From an uncultured Chitinophagaceae bacterium (GTDB lineage: Bacteria > Bacteroidota > Bacteroidia > Chitinophagales > Chitinophagaceae): a stretch of 64,000 bases of DNA. Positions 44,878 to 53,672 of this stretch are shown here, piece by piece (within the stretch, counting starts at the first letter, position 1; every line of letters starts with the position of its first letter). Made by a program: the position numbers and the translations under genes. Location of the stretch: positions 62,001-126,000 of the forward strand of contig CALMED010000006.1 of NCBI GenBank assembly GCA_937862815.1. The letters run 5' to 3'. The notes under the pieces were generated by a model. That model had not been told where the DNA came from. It saw only the letters and a program-made list of their open reading frames with translations, and made no database searches.

Positions 44878-45626
44878 CAGTCTTTTTTGGCCGGTTTCAC
44901 ATCGAGCAGCTCCAGCTCAAAGATGAGGGCGGCACCGCCGGGGATGTTGGCACCTGCACCGCGGTCGCCGTACCCAAACTCACTGGGCAGGAAGATCTGC
45001 CAGCGACTGCCTACGGGCATCAGCACCAGGGCCTGCTTCCAGCCCTCAATGAGGTTACCCAGGGGAAACTCGATGGGTTCCCCGCGGCTGTAAGAATCAT
45101 CAAATACATTGCCATCAATGGTGGTTCCCTTGTAATGCACTTTGATGGTGTCTTCCAGCAGGGGCTTCACCCCGCTGCCCTGGGTGATGATTTTGTACTG
45201 GATGCCATTGGGAAGGACCACCACACCGGGTTGCTTTTTGTTTTCTTCGAGAAAGCGGCGGCCTTCTTCCTTTTGCACGTTCACTTTTTTCATCATGAAC
45301 TCCTGCAGTTTTTGTTGTATGGTCATATTGGCTGTGTTTTCGTCCATTAACGGCTTTTGTTCCTTCAGGGCGTCGCGGAGGCCCCGGTTGAGTGCAGCCT
45401 GGCTGATGGAGTCAATGCCCTGCATCCGCATATTTGCGCCGATGTTAAGACCAATGGCATAGCTCAGGCTGTCGAGGCCGCTTTGCAGCACGGGCTTTAC
45501 CAGTACCGGCTTAACGGGAACGGGTGTGGGTTTTTGGGTGGATGGAGTAACAGGTTTTTTGGGAGCCTGCGCAACCGCAGCGCCTGTCAGCAACAGGGCC
45601 AGAAAAGTTGTTGTAACTGTTCGCAT
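44877..45626 (-). CDS. FKBP-type peptidyl-prolyl isomerase, exported
   Basis: 249 residues. The signal peptide (ending TGAAVA) is followed by a Pro/Lys linker with repeated PVKPVL-like words, an N-terminal helical dimerisation region (SYAIGLNIGANMR, about 55-140) and a C-terminal FKBP domain (VHYKGTTIDGNVFDDS, LPVGSRW/IFLPSEFGYGDRGAG, about 160-245). This is the Mip/FkpA layout: a periplasmic foldase. It is upstream of the YfiT-like gene (1-nt overlap) and 14 bp downstream of the ABC ATPase gene on the same strand. The three probably share a transcript with fbp upstream, though the functions differ. Confidence 0.93.
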   Translation of the reverse strand: MRTVTTTFLALLLTGAAVAQAPKKPVTPSTQKPTPVPVKPVLVKPVLQSGLDSLSYAIGLNIGANMRMQGIDSISQAALNRGLRDALKEQKPLMDENTANMTIQQKLQEFMMKKVNVQKEEGRRFLEENKKQPGVVVLPNGIQYKIITQGSGVKPLLEDTIKVHYKGTTIDGNVFDDSYSRGEPIEFPLGNLIEGWKQALVLMPVGSRWQIFLPSEFGYGDRGAGANIPGGAALIFELELLDVKPAKKD

Positions 45627-45640
45627 GAAAAGGACATGGT

Positions 45641-46402
45641 TTATTCGTCACGCAATGCGTGACCGGTTAAGGAAATAAAAACATCTTCGAGGTTGGCCTG
45701 CCTGACCTGCCGGGGTCGTTCAAAGCCCGTGGCCAGCAGCTGGTCAATCAACCGGGCCGGCGAATCCTGGGCTACAATGGCACCCCGGTCAATGATGGCC
45801 ACGCGGTCGCAAAGATATTCAGCTTCGTCCATGTAATGCGTGGTGAGGATGACGGTGGTGCCGCGGCTGCGGATCAGCTTCACCAGCTCCCAGAGATTGC
45901 GCCGGGCCTGGGGATCGAGGCCGGTGGTGGGTTCGTCGAGGAAGACAATCTTTGGTTCATTGATGAGCGTGGTGGCAATGGAGAACCGCTGCTTCTGCCC
46001 GCCGCTGAGTTCTTTGAATTTGGCGTTTGCCTTTTCTTCGAGGTTTACGGTGCGCAGCAGGGCCAGGGCATCCACCTCGCGGTTGTACAGTCCGGCAAAA
46101 AGCCGCACCAGTTCCACCAGGTTGAGCCCGGGGTAATATCCGGCGGTCTGCAACTGCACCCCGATGATTTTCTTGATATCGGCGGCCCGGGCATCAAGGT
46201 CCATCCCGTTCACCATCACCCGGCCGGAGGTTTTTTCCCGCAGGGTCTCGATGATTTCGAGCGTGGTGGATTTGCCGGCGCCGTTGGGACCCAGCAGCCC
46301 GAATATTTCGCCTTCGTACACGTCGAAACTCAAGCCGTTTACAGCGGTAAAGCTGCCGTACTTCTTCACGAGTTCCCGCACTTCGATAATGGTACGCTGC
46401 AT
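45641..46402 (-). CDS. ABC transporter ATP-binding protein
   Basis: 253 residues. Walker A is GPNGAGKST near residue 38, the Q-loop is in VQLQTAGYYPGLN, the signature LSGGQKQR near 140 and Walker B IVFLDEPTTGLD near 160, with the switch His in LTTHYMDEAEY. This is the pattern of multidrug- or antibiotic-export ATPases, and it would work with an unlinked membrane partner, as no permease gene is adjacent. It is 1 bp after fbp, and FKBP follows after 14 bp on the same strand. The substrate is unknown. Confidence 0.93.
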   Translation of the reverse strand: MQRTIIEVRELVKKYGSFTAVNGLSFDVYEGEIFGLLGPNGAGKSTTLEIIETLREKTSGRVMVNGMDLDARAADIKKIIGVQLQTAGYYPGLNLVELVRLFAGLYNREVDALALLRTVNLEEKANAKFKELSGGQKQRFSIATTLINEPKIVFLDEPTTGLDPQARRNLWELVKLIRSRGTTVILTTHYMDEAEYLCDRVAIIDRGAIVAQDSPARLIDQLLATGFERPRQVRQANLEDVFISLTGHALRDE

Positions 46403-46403
46403 A

Positions 46404-47417
46404 TTATTGTTTGTGCAGATAAGATTCCAATTCTTCCATCATCCCCTTACTGCCAATGAACAGCGGTACGCGCTGGTGCAGTTCGGTGGGTTGAATGTCG
46501 AGAATGCGTTGTTTGCCATCGGTGGCTTTACCGCCGGCCACTTCCACCATAAAGGCAAAGGGATTGCACTCGTACGCCAGGCGTAACTTACCGGCGGGCT
46601 TATCCGTTGTGCCGGGGTACATGAAGATACCGCCCTTGATGAGGCTGCGGTGCACGTCGGCCACCATACTGCCGATGTAGCGCTGCGTGTAGGGGCCGCC
46701 ATTCGATTTGTCTTTCTTCTGGCAGGCCGTGATGTAGTCCTGTACCGGCTTTTCGTAGCGGAAGAAATTACCGTGGTTCACGGAATAGATGTTCCCCCAC
46801 TCCGGGCAGCGGATGCCGGGGTGACTAAGGCAGAACTCCCCGATGGAGGGATCGAGCGTAAACCCATTCACTCCGCGGCGGGTGGCATACACCAGCATGG
46901 TACTGCTGCCATACACGATGTAACCGGCCGCCACCTGGGCGATGCCCCGTTGCAGGAAGTCTTCCTTGCCACAGGGCTTGCCACGCTCTGTCACCCGGCG
47001 GTATACACCAAAGATGGTGCCGATGGAGATGTTCACGTCAATGTTGCCGCTGCCGTCGAGCGGATCAAACATCACCACGTACTTGGAGTTGTTGCTGATT
47101 TCGTCATCAAACACCACAATATCATCCAGCTCTTCGCTGGCGATGCCCGCACAACTGATGCCATGCTGCAGCACTTTGGTGAACTGGTTGTTGGCAAAAA
47201 TGTCGAGCTTCTTCACGTCCTCGCCCTGGATGTTGGTGCTGCCTGCATCGCCGAGGATGTCTACCAGCCCTGCCTTGTTCACTTCCACGTTCACACGTTT
47301 GGCGGCCAGGCCGATGTCCCGCAGCAGGGTACTGAGTTCGCCCGTTGCATGCGGTAAATTGCGTAATTCCTGGATGGTGAACTCGTCGAGGGTTAAGACT
47401 TTGCGGTTAAAGCTCAT
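46404..47417 (-). CDS. fbp: Class I fructose-1,6-bisphosphatase
   Basis: 337 residues. The metal and phosphate loop is in VMFDPLDGSGNIDVN near residue 110, with KKLDIFANNQF and GFTLDPSIGEFCLSHP, all part of the class I fold; the C-terminus has GGKATDGKQRILD. It makes fructose 6-phosphate in gluconeogenesis, consistent with PPDK at the start of the window. A TATTTTTG box on the minus strand (47444-47451) precedes the ATG by 26 nt. The ABC ATPase gene follows 1 bp downstream. The length matches family members. Confidence 0.96.
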   Translation of the reverse strand: MSFNRKVLTLDEFTIQELRNLPHATGELSTLLRDIGLAAKRVNVEVNKAGLVDILGDAGSTNIQGEDVKKLDIFANNQFTKVLQHGISCAGIASEELDDIVVFDDEISNNSKYVVMFDPLDGSGNIDVNISIGTIFGVYRRVTERGKPCGKEDFLQRGIAQVAAGYIVYGSSTMLVYATRRGVNGFTLDPSIGEFCLSHPGIRCPEWGNIYSVNHGNFFRYEKPVQDYITACQKKDKSNGGPYTQRYIGSMVADVHRSLIKGGIFMYPGTTDKPAGKLRLAYECNPFAFMVEVAGGKATDGKQRILDIQPTELHQRVPLFIGSKGMMEELESYLHKQ

Positions 47418-47443
47418 GGGGTTGTTTTAATCAAGGGAGATCA

Positions 47444-47451
47444 CAAAAATA
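47444..47451 (-). promoter_or_regulatory. -7 box of fbp
   Basis: TATTTTTG on the minus strand, an exact TAnnTTTG, 26 nt upstream of the ATG, giving a leader of about 20 nt. Confidence 0.45.
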
Positions 47452-47492
47452 AGGAGAAAGATGCGCTTTCCCCGGCCATGAGAACAAGGTCT

Positions 47493-47981
47493 TCATCCTA
47501 CTTTAGCCCGGAAGGTAAAATGCTTCTGCGAGTAGTAGCTGAAAGCCACCACCACTGCTGTGGTGAGGATTTTGGCCATGGCAGCATGCAGACCCATGGT
47601 TTCAATAAAGACCTTGAGGAAGAAGTAGTTCAGGAGAATGGCGCCCGCCACCACCATCATGTACTTGGGCAGTTGCTCGCGTTTGCGGGCCGACCGTTCT
47701 TCAAATACCACATACCGGCTCAGGAAGAACCCCACCGGGAAGGTGATGGAAAAAGCCAGCAGAAAGGCGGCAATGTGGGGCGTAAGGGTGACGAAAGGCA
47801 GCTCGACCAGTTCCCCGCGGAAGATGTATTCGTGGCCTATAACAAACAGGGTGATGTCGAGCAGGGTATTCCCTCCCCCGCAGGCCGCGTACCGGAAGGT
47901 CTGTTCCGGCATGATCCGGCGGAAGGGCGGGTAAAACCAGCCGATGCACCCGTGGAGAAAAGCTACTGTCTTCTGCACCAT
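47493..47981 (-). CDS. GtrA-family membrane protein
   Basis: 162 residues with four predicted membrane helices (about 27-45, 65-87, 105-125 and 132-150) and the family start FRYAACGGGNTLLD. The C-terminus reads YYSQKHFTFRAK, close to the usual W-N-F-x-R of GtrA proteins. These small proteins are thought to help move lipid-linked sugars across the membrane for surface polysaccharides or teichoic-type glycosylation. It is separated from fbp by 76 bp. A TATCTTTG box (47990-47997, minus) lies 8 nt upstream of the ATG. Confidence 0.88.
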   Translation of the reverse strand: MVQKTVAFLHGCIGWFYPPFRRIMPEQTFRYAACGGGNTLLDITLFVIGHEYIFRGELVELPFVTLTPHIAAFLLAFSITFPVGFFLSRYVVFEERSARKREQLPKYMMVVAGAILLNYFFLKVFIETMGLHAAMAKILTTAVVVAFSYYSQKHFTFRAKVG

Positions 47982-47989
47982 AAGGGCGG

Positions 47990-47997
47990 CAAAGATA
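47990..47997 (-). promoter_or_regulatory. -7 box of the GtrA gene
   Basis: TATCTTTG on the minus strand, an exact TAnnTTTG, 8 nt upstream of the ATG. Confidence 0.45.
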
Positions 47998-48206
47998 GGA
48001 AATGGGGAAGGTAAATGGTGTAAGGCATGAGGCTTAAGGCATGAGGGTTATGGTTGGCGAACGGTTCTTACGACTTATAACTTACCGCTTACAACTTCCG
48101 GGGTTTCACACACACAGGGTTTCCCGCGGCACATACAGCGCAGAGGCGAACGCAGTCCTGTTCAATCCATCAGTCCTTCAATCCTTCAGTCCTTGATTTC
48201 CTTTTC
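47998..48206. repeat. Intergenic region with short repeats
   Basis: TAAGGCATGAGG appears twice (about 48021-48049), and TTCAATCC/TCAGTCCTTC repeats at 48161-48197 are the reverse complement of the GGATTGAAGGACTGA family seen at 23672 and 28438. No ORF or terminator is convincing. Confidence 0.6.
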
Positions 48207-50741
48207 TCAGAAAAACAGCGCGTTCAGGAAGAGCTTGGAGGTACCCAGCCAGAAGGCCCGGAAGTTCATGTTGTCGCTGTAGGTCACCACCCGACCACGA
48301 CCCACCTGTTCGATGTTCACCACGGCGCTGCCCTTCAGCTTCTCTGCATGACTGCGGTGCAGGTAGCCGCTCTGCAGGGGATTGCTGGTGAGCAGTACAG
48401 GGGCGTCGTAGTTACCATTATTGGGATCCATGAACAGGGTATTGGCCTTGAAAATGCTCATGCGCTGGCCCCGGTACCCGTAACACAACGGGTGGGTATT
48501 GTCGAAACGTGCCTCAAAAATGGAGCCGGGCATATCGCGGGCCCGCTGCTCATCCGACCGCAGGTAATACGGAAGGAAGGTGGTGGTATCCTGCGCCGGC
48601 TGCCCGCCCCGGTACAGGGTTTTGGTGATACCCGCATTGCTGAGGAAGCGGCCGGCATTCTCGAAGGCCAGCACGGTACCGCCGTTGGCGATCCAGGCCC
48701 TTAGCTTCTCCTGTGCCGCTTTGTCGAGCCCGCTGTAACTCCCATCGGCCATGATGATGATGTTGTAGCTGTTGATGGATGCACCGTTAAACCGCTCCAG
48801 TTCCAGCAGTGTGGAGGGGATCCCCATGCGGTAATCGAGCATGTGCCAGATTTCGCCCACATCGTTGGATGTTACACCCGAGCCACCGAGCAGAAGGATG
48901 CGGGGTGTGCGGGTGGCTACAAAACTGTTACTGCCCAGGTCCACCCCGCTCACCGATAAACCCTGTTGCAGGGCATAGACCTGTACACCGGTGGAAGCGG
49001 CGGCTGTTTCAATTTGCCGGCGTACTTCCGCCGCGTTGCGGCTCTGGATACCCAGTGGAATGAGGATGGTGCCGTAGTTGAACTTCCGCGGCCCCTGCGT
49101 GGTCTGCGCTTCAAAAAGCTGGGAAGCCACACGGGTGGTGATACCCCGGCTTTGCAGGGCATAGAGCAGGCGCGGCGCATAAAAGTCATCCCATTCAAAC
49201 GCATACGCATAGGCGCTGGTACCCACCACCGAGCCGGAGGGCCGTACAACCGTCTCCACCGTATTGCCCATATTTCCGGCGGGAACGGCTTTCAATTCGG
49301 CGTAAGGAATGCCCATGGCCAGGGGGAAGGTCCAGGTCGTAATATCATAAAAGAGGCTATCCGTATAGCTGAAGGTTTTTTCAAAGATGGTCTTCACCAG
49401 TTTGAATTGCGACTGCGCCGTGGGCACCAGCCAGGAGCGGCCGGCTTCAAAGCGCTGCCCATCGGCCTCCAGGGTTTGCCGGTTTTCCACCACTTCTATT
49501 TTGTGACGGCGCAGCATCTCCAGGAAAACAGCGTTGCGGCTCTGGTCCCAGTTGTGGCCAAACACATAGGCTTTCACCGGGAAAGCGGCGGCATCTTTCT
49601 TCACCTGCTGGTAGAAATCGCGTTGAAAAAGAAGCAGGTCTTCCCGCAGGTTGCGGGCGGCCTCCAGGGTGGACAGGGCCGTTACAAACTGGTTGCGGAT
49701 GGTGAAGGCAAAGCTGAGTGGTCCGTTCTGTGTCTGCTGCAGGTGGCCCCGGCTGCTGGCCTGCTCAAAGAGGATGCCAATGCCGCCGTGAATATCGGGG
49801 AAGGTGGAACCCTTACCATAGTAGAAATCATCATAACCTTCTTTGGTAAAGTACAGGGAGCCGATACTGTCGAGGTACTTCGCATGAAAATTTCCGATGG
49901 CGGCGGTGAGTTCCTGGTTGCGGGCCGGCGTATTGGGGTTCACGCGGCTGGGCACACCCGGCTGGAAGAAAAAGCTGGAATTGCTGCCCATCTCGTGATG
50001 ATCAGTGAGGATGTTGGGACGCCAGTTGTGAAAGACCTGCAGACGGTTCTGGCTTTCGGGCTGCTGTGCCGGGAGCCAGTCGCGGTTAAGGTCGAACCAA
50101 TAGTGGTTAGTACGGCCGCCCGGCCATGCTTCATTGAGCTCGCGGTTGAGCGGGTCTCCCACCGGCGTGGCGCTTTTGTGCATGTTCACCCAGGTGGCAA
50201 AGCGGTTGAGACCGTCGGGGTTAAAAGAGGGGTCTAGAATGATCACGGTGCGCTCCAGCAATTCTTCGATGGCCGGTCCCTGGGCGGCAGCGAGGTGGTA
50301 GAGCAGCAGGGGGCTCATGTTGGAACCGCTGGGTTCGTTTCCGTGTATGCTGCATCCGATCCAAACCACGGCGGGCATGGAGGCGATGGGCAGGGAGGCA
50401 TTTTTATCGGGATTGGTGAGCTGCAGGTGCTGCTCGCGGATCTGTTCGAGGCGGCCGTGGTTGGCCGGGCTGGTGATGAAGAGGGCCAGTTGCGGACGAC
50501 CTTCGTGCGTGGTGCCGGTAACGGTGAGGGTTACCCGCGGACTGGCGGCAGCCACCGCCTGCATGTAATACACCAGCCGGTCGTGGGTGATGTGCCAGGC
50601 GCCCACTTCGTGTCCGATGACGGAGGCTGGTGTGGGAATGGCGCTGTTGTACGTTATGCCGGCAGGCAGGTAATATGCAAGTTGCTGACCGGTGGCCAGC
50701 AGGGAGCAGAAGAGCGTACTGAAAGCAAGAATCCGTTTCAT
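48207..50741 (-). CDS. M14 family zinc carboxypeptidase, exported
   Basis: 844 residues with a signal peptide (ending LLATGQ). The N-terminal carboxypeptidase domain has zinc ligands in CSIHGNEPSGS (H and E near residues 133 and 136), with DPSFNPDGLNRFATWVN and NRDWLPAQQPES further on; the third His ligand is probably in NILTDHHEMGS near 245. The C-terminal half (about 500-844) resembles a type 1 glutamine amidotransferase-like fold and may be structural. It cleaves C-terminal residues of peptides in the periplasm or outside. A TACATTCG box (50760-50767, minus) lies 18 nt upstream of the start. Confidence 0.9.
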   Translation of the reverse strand: MKRILAFSTLFCSLLATGQQLAYYLPAGITYNSAIPTPASVIGHEVGAWHITHDRLVYYMQAVAAASPRVTLTVTGTTHEGRPQLALFITSPANHGRLEQIREQHLQLTNPDKNASLPIASMPAVVWIGCSIHGNEPSGSNMSPLLLYHLAAAQGPAIEELLERTVIILDPSFNPDGLNRFATWVNMHKSATPVGDPLNRELNEAWPGGRTNHYWFDLNRDWLPAQQPESQNRLQVFHNWRPNILTDHHEMGSNSSFFFQPGVPSRVNPNTPARNQELTAAIGNFHAKYLDSIGSLYFTKEGYDDFYYGKGSTFPDIHGGIGILFEQASSRGHLQQTQNGPLSFAFTIRNQFVTALSTLEAARNLREDLLLFQRDFYQQVKKDAAAFPVKAYVFGHNWDQSRNAVFLEMLRRHKIEVVENRQTLEADGQRFEAGRSWLVPTAQSQFKLVKTIFEKTFSYTDSLFYDITTWTFPLAMGIPYAELKAVPAGNMGNTVETVVRPSGSVVGTSAYAYAFEWDDFYAPRLLYALQSRGITTRVASQLFEAQTTQGPRKFNYGTILIPLGIQSRNAAEVRRQIETAAASTGVQVYALQQGLSVSGVDLGSNSFVATRTPRILLLGGSGVTSNDVGEIWHMLDYRMGIPSTLLELERFNGASINSYNIIIMADGSYSGLDKAAQEKLRAWIANGGTVLAFENAGRFLSNAGITKTLYRGGQPAQDTTTFLPYYLRSDEQRARDMPGSIFEARFDNTHPLCYGYRGQRMSIFKANTLFMDPNNGNYDAPVLLTSNPLQSGYLHRSHAEKLKGSAVVNIEQVGRGRVVTYSDNMNFRAFWLGTSKLFLNALFF

Positions 50742-50856
50742 AGTCCTGGTTTAAGGCACCGAATGTAAGAAGAAAGCCCCCACCGGGAACCGCGTTTTGA
50801 TGAATGGCAGATACCCACGTGTAAAAAGTCCTGTGGTACGGATGCCGTTGGCTGCT

Positions 50857-50864
50857 TATTTTTG
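50857..50864 (+). promoter_or_regulatory. -7 box of the methyltransferase gene
   Basis: TATTTTTG, an exact TAnnTTTG, ends 4 nt before the ATG at 50869. The transcript start would coincide with the ATG. Confidence 0.5.
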
Positions 50865-50868
50865 AGGG

Positions 50869-51624
50869 ATGGAAGCCTCCGCTGCACCGGATTGGTACAA
50901 AGACTGGTTCAACTCGCCCTACTATCACCTCCTGTATTTTCAACGTGATGAGCAGGAAGCGGCCGCGTTTATTGCAGCCCTGCTCAATAAACTGCAGCCC
51001 CCACCCGGGAGCCGCATGCTGGATGTTGCCTGCGGCAAAGGCAGGCACAGCGTGGAACTGGCCGTGAAGGATTTTCTGGTTACCGGCATCGACATCAGCG
51101 AAGCCAGCATCACCGAAGCCAAAAAGGCGGAGCACGAACGGCTGGAGTTTTTTGTGCACGATATGCGCCTGCCCTTCCGCATGAACTATTACCATTACGT
51201 TTTTAATTTCTTTACCAGCTTTGGGTATTTCCGAACCCGCCGGGAACACGACAGTGCCATCCGCACCATGGCCCGCGCCCTGCGGCCGGGTGGTGTACTG
51301 GTGATGGACTACCTCAACCCCCACTACGTGGAAGACCACCTGGTGTACCGGTCGGAACTGGAAGTGGAGGGCGTAACCTTCCTGATCACCCGCTGGCTGG
51401 ACGAAACTCATTTCTACAAAAAGATCGTGGTGGAAGATGAAGCCCGCCTGCAGGAGCCCCTGGTGTACCAGGAAAAAGTGGCCAAGTTTTCATTGGGCGA
51501 CTTCAACGATATGTTTTCGTACAACGGGTTGCAGGTGCAGGAAGTTTTTGGTGATTATCATTTTGAGCCGTACCACGTGCAGCATTCACCCCGCATGATT
51601 CTGCTGGCCCGGAAGATCAAATAA
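50869..51624 (+). CDS. Class I SAM-dependent methyltransferase
   Basis: 251 residues. The SAM-binding loop is LDVACGKGRHSVELA (about residues 48-62), followed by the acidic end of strand 2 (VTGIDISEAS) and YVFNFFTSFGYF near 115. A beta-rich C-terminal part (residues 165-250) is similar to the MeT_YbgC-like extension of this family. The substrate is not known; relatives include small-molecule and tRNA-side enzymes. It is the first of three plus-strand genes and is followed by a PAP2 gene after 51 bp, which has its own -7 box. Confidence 0.9.
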   Translation: MEASAAPDWYKDWFNSPYYHLLYFQRDEQEAAAFIAALLNKLQPPPGSRMLDVACGKGRHSVELAVKDFLVTGIDISEASITEAKKAEHERLEFFVHDMRLPFRMNYYHYVFNFFTSFGYFRTRREHDSAIRTMARALRPGGVLVMDYLNPHYVEDHLVYRSELEVEGVTFLITRWLDETHFYKKIVVEDEARLQEPLVYQEKVAKFSLGDFNDMFSYNGLQVQEVFGDYHFEPYHVQHSPRMILLARKIK

Positions 51625-51663
51625 TGCGGCCAGGGAAACGGGTGAAAACCAGGCGCAAAAAGT

Positions 51664-51671
51664 TATTTTTG
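51664..51671 (+). promoter_or_regulatory. -7 box of the PAP2 gene
   Basis: TATTTTTG again, an exact TAnnTTTG, ending 4 nt before the ATG at 51676: the same box and spacing as the gene before it. Confidence 0.5.
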
Positions 51672-51675
51672 AACC

Positions 51676-52254
51676 ATGCTCAAGTCCATTCTGGATACCG
51701 ACCGTTCGCTGTTTCACCTGTTGAACCAGACCTGGAGCCATCCCTGGCTGGATGCTGTACTTCCCTTTTTCCGGAACCAGTTTTTTTGGGCGCCGGTGTA
51801 CCTGTTCCTGCTCATCTTTTCGCTTTTGTATTACAAAAAGCAGGCGCTGTGGTGGATCGCCTTCTTCCTGGTCACTTTTGCGATCACGGATATGGTGAGC
51901 ACCCAGCTGATTAAAGCGGTGATTCAACGGCCCCGCCCCTGCTGGGACGGCGTAACCGCCTCCACTGCGCGGATGCTTATCCCCTGTTCACATGCGTATA
52001 GTTTTGTGTCTTCCCACGCCGCCAATCATTTTGGTATGGCTATGTTTCTGTACGGCACGCTCCACGCAGTGGCCGGCCGCTGGATCTGGCTGGCATTTGC
52101 CTGGGCGGCCCTGGTGTGCTACGCCCAGGTGTACGTAGGGGCACATTTCCCGCTGGATGTTACGGGTGGCGCGCTGTTGGGTCTGCTGGTAGGAAAACTG
52201 ACCGCCGGCCGCTTTAAACGCCTCTATGAAAGCCCTGCTGGGTCATTCCGCTGA
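51676..52254 (+). CDS. PAP2-family membrane phosphatase
   Basis: 192 residues with about five membrane helices. Motif 1 is K-x6-RPRP (KAVIQRPRP, near residue 85), motif 2 is SSHAANHFG near 115 (usually PSGH), and motif 3 is VYVGAHFPLDV near 155, where the usual Arg of SRxxxxxH is replaced by Gln (AQVYVGAH). The fold dephosphorylates lipid diphosphates such as undecaprenyl pyrophosphate, or phosphatidic acid. The Arg change is seen in some Bacteroidota members and may alter activity. The next gene begins 99 bp downstream. Confidence 0.88.
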   Translation: MLKSILDTDRSLFHLLNQTWSHPWLDAVLPFFRNQFFWAPVYLFLLIFSLLYYKKQALWWIAFFLVTFAITDMVSTQLIKAVIQRPRPCWDGVTASTARMLIPCSHAYSFVSSHAANHFGMAMFLYGTLHAVAGRWIWLAFAWAALVCYAQVYVGAHFPLDVTGGALLGLLVGKLTAGRFKRLYESPAGSFR

Positions 52255-52261
52255 TTTTAGA

Positions 52262-52269
52262 TAGCTTTG
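52262..52269 (+). promoter_or_regulatory. -7 box upstream of the CNNM/CorC gene
   Basis: TAGCTTTG, an exact TAnnTTTG, 84 nt before the ATG at 52354. No good -33 box at the usual distance. It argues against an upstream start at 52267, which lies within it. Confidence 0.4.
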
Positions 52270-52353
52270 CGGGGTTCTCTTGCCGGAATGGGTGGAAAAC
52301 AGCAAACCCTTAAACCCCTGTTTTCCGCCTTCGTTGTTCCGGTCATAACCACC

Positions 52354-53658
52354 ATGGAAGAAATTTTAATATTGTTGGGGCTCGTGCTCCTGAACGGAGT
52401 TTTTGCCCTGGCAGAAATCACACTGGTCTCCGCCCGGAAGGCCCGGCTGGAAATTCACATGAAAAAAGGCAGCGCCAAGGCAAAAGCGGCGCTCTACCTG
52501 TCGGAAAACCCCGAGATTTTCTTATCGGCTGTACAGATTGGCATTACCCTGATAGCAATCCTCACGGGTATGTATTCGGGCGAGAAGTTCAGCAAGAACC
52601 TGGCTCCGGTACTGGAAAACATCCCCTTTCTGCAACCCTATGCCGAAACCTTGTCCACCACCATTATCGTCATTTTGGTTACAGCCTTGTCCATTACGCT
52701 GGGTGAACTCATTCCAAAGCGACTGGGGCTGCTCAATGCGGAAAAGATAGCCATGACGGTTGCCGTGCCCATGCTTTGGTTTTCGAAAGCCGTGCACCCG
52801 CTTGTTTGGTTGCTCAACAAAACGAGCAACCTGTTTTTCAAACTCTTCCGCATACAGACGGTCTCGGATAATAAAGTAACGGAGGAAGAGATCAAGGCCA
52901 TCATCAGCGAGGGAACCGAGCAGGGCACCATCGAAGAAGCGGAGCAGGAAATCATTGAACGGGTGTTTCACCTGGGCGACCGCAACATCACTTCCCTGAT
53001 GACCCACCGCAACGACATTGTATGGTTTAACCTCACCGATAACGAAGTGGCCATCAAAGACAAGATTTTCAAGGAACCTCACTCCATCTACCCTATCTGC
53101 GACGGTGATCTGGATGCCATCAAAGGCGTGGTGTCCATCAAAGATCTGTATGTGGAGAATGACTTCACCCAGTTCAAGGACCTGATGAAACCGGCCCTGT
53201 TTGTTCCCGAAAACAATTCGGCCTACCAGGTACTGGAGCGTTTCAAGGAGCAGAAAACGCACAGTTGTTTTATTGTGGACGAGTACGGCAGTGTGCAGGG
53301 CATGATCACGCTGAACGACATACTCGAAGCCATTGTGGGCGATATGCCGGAACCGGAGTCGGACGAATACGGCATTATGCGGCGGGATGATGGCACATTC
53401 CTGGTGGACGCCCAGATTCCTTTTTACGATTTTCTCGATTATTTTGAAAAGACAGTCTGGATGAATGAAGGTGAGCAGGAGTTTAACACCCTGGCCGGTT
53501 TCATCCTGCACACCCTGGAGCGCATCCCTCACCAGGGCGATACCTTCGAATGGAAAGGCTTCACCTTTGAAATCATTGACATGGACGGGCACCGCATCGA
53601 CAAAGTGATGGTGACGCTGAGTGACTCCCTTAAGAAAGAGCAGGAAGAAGCAGAGTAA
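52354..53658 (+). CDS. CNNM/CorC (HlyC)-type CBS transporter
   Basis: 434 residues. An N-terminal DUF21 membrane domain (about 1-180; NGVFALAEITLVSARKARL, then ALSITLGELIPKRLG) is followed by two CBS domains (about 205-330) and a C-terminal CorC_HlyC domain (residues 345-425, ending near GHRIDKVMVTL). This family exports or balances Mg2+ or related ions and older names call it hemolysin. The start at 52354 is chosen because the membrane segment follows at once. It is followed convergently by a methyltransferase gene after 14 bp. Confidence 0.93.
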   Translation: MEEILILLGLVLLNGVFALAEITLVSARKARLEIHMKKGSAKAKAALYLSENPEIFLSAVQIGITLIAILTGMYSGEKFSKNLAPVLENIPFLQPYAETLSTTIIVILVTALSITLGELIPKRLGLLNAEKIAMTVAVPMLWFSKAVHPLVWLLNKTSNLFFKLFRIQTVSDNKVTEEEIKAIISEGTEQGTIEEAEQEIIERVFHLGDRNITSLMTHRNDIVWFNLTDNEVAIKDKIFKEPHSIYPICDGDLDAIKGVVSIKDLYVENDFTQFKDLMKPALFVPENNSAYQVLERFKEQKTHSCFIVDEYGSVQGMITLNDILEAIVGDMPEPESDEYGIMRRDDGTFLVDAQIPFYDFLDYFEKTVWMNEGEQEFNTLAGFILHTLERIPHQGDTFEWKGFTFEIIDMDGHRIDKVMVTLSDSLKKEQEEAE

Positions 53659-53672
53659 GTGAAAGCAGTGGC

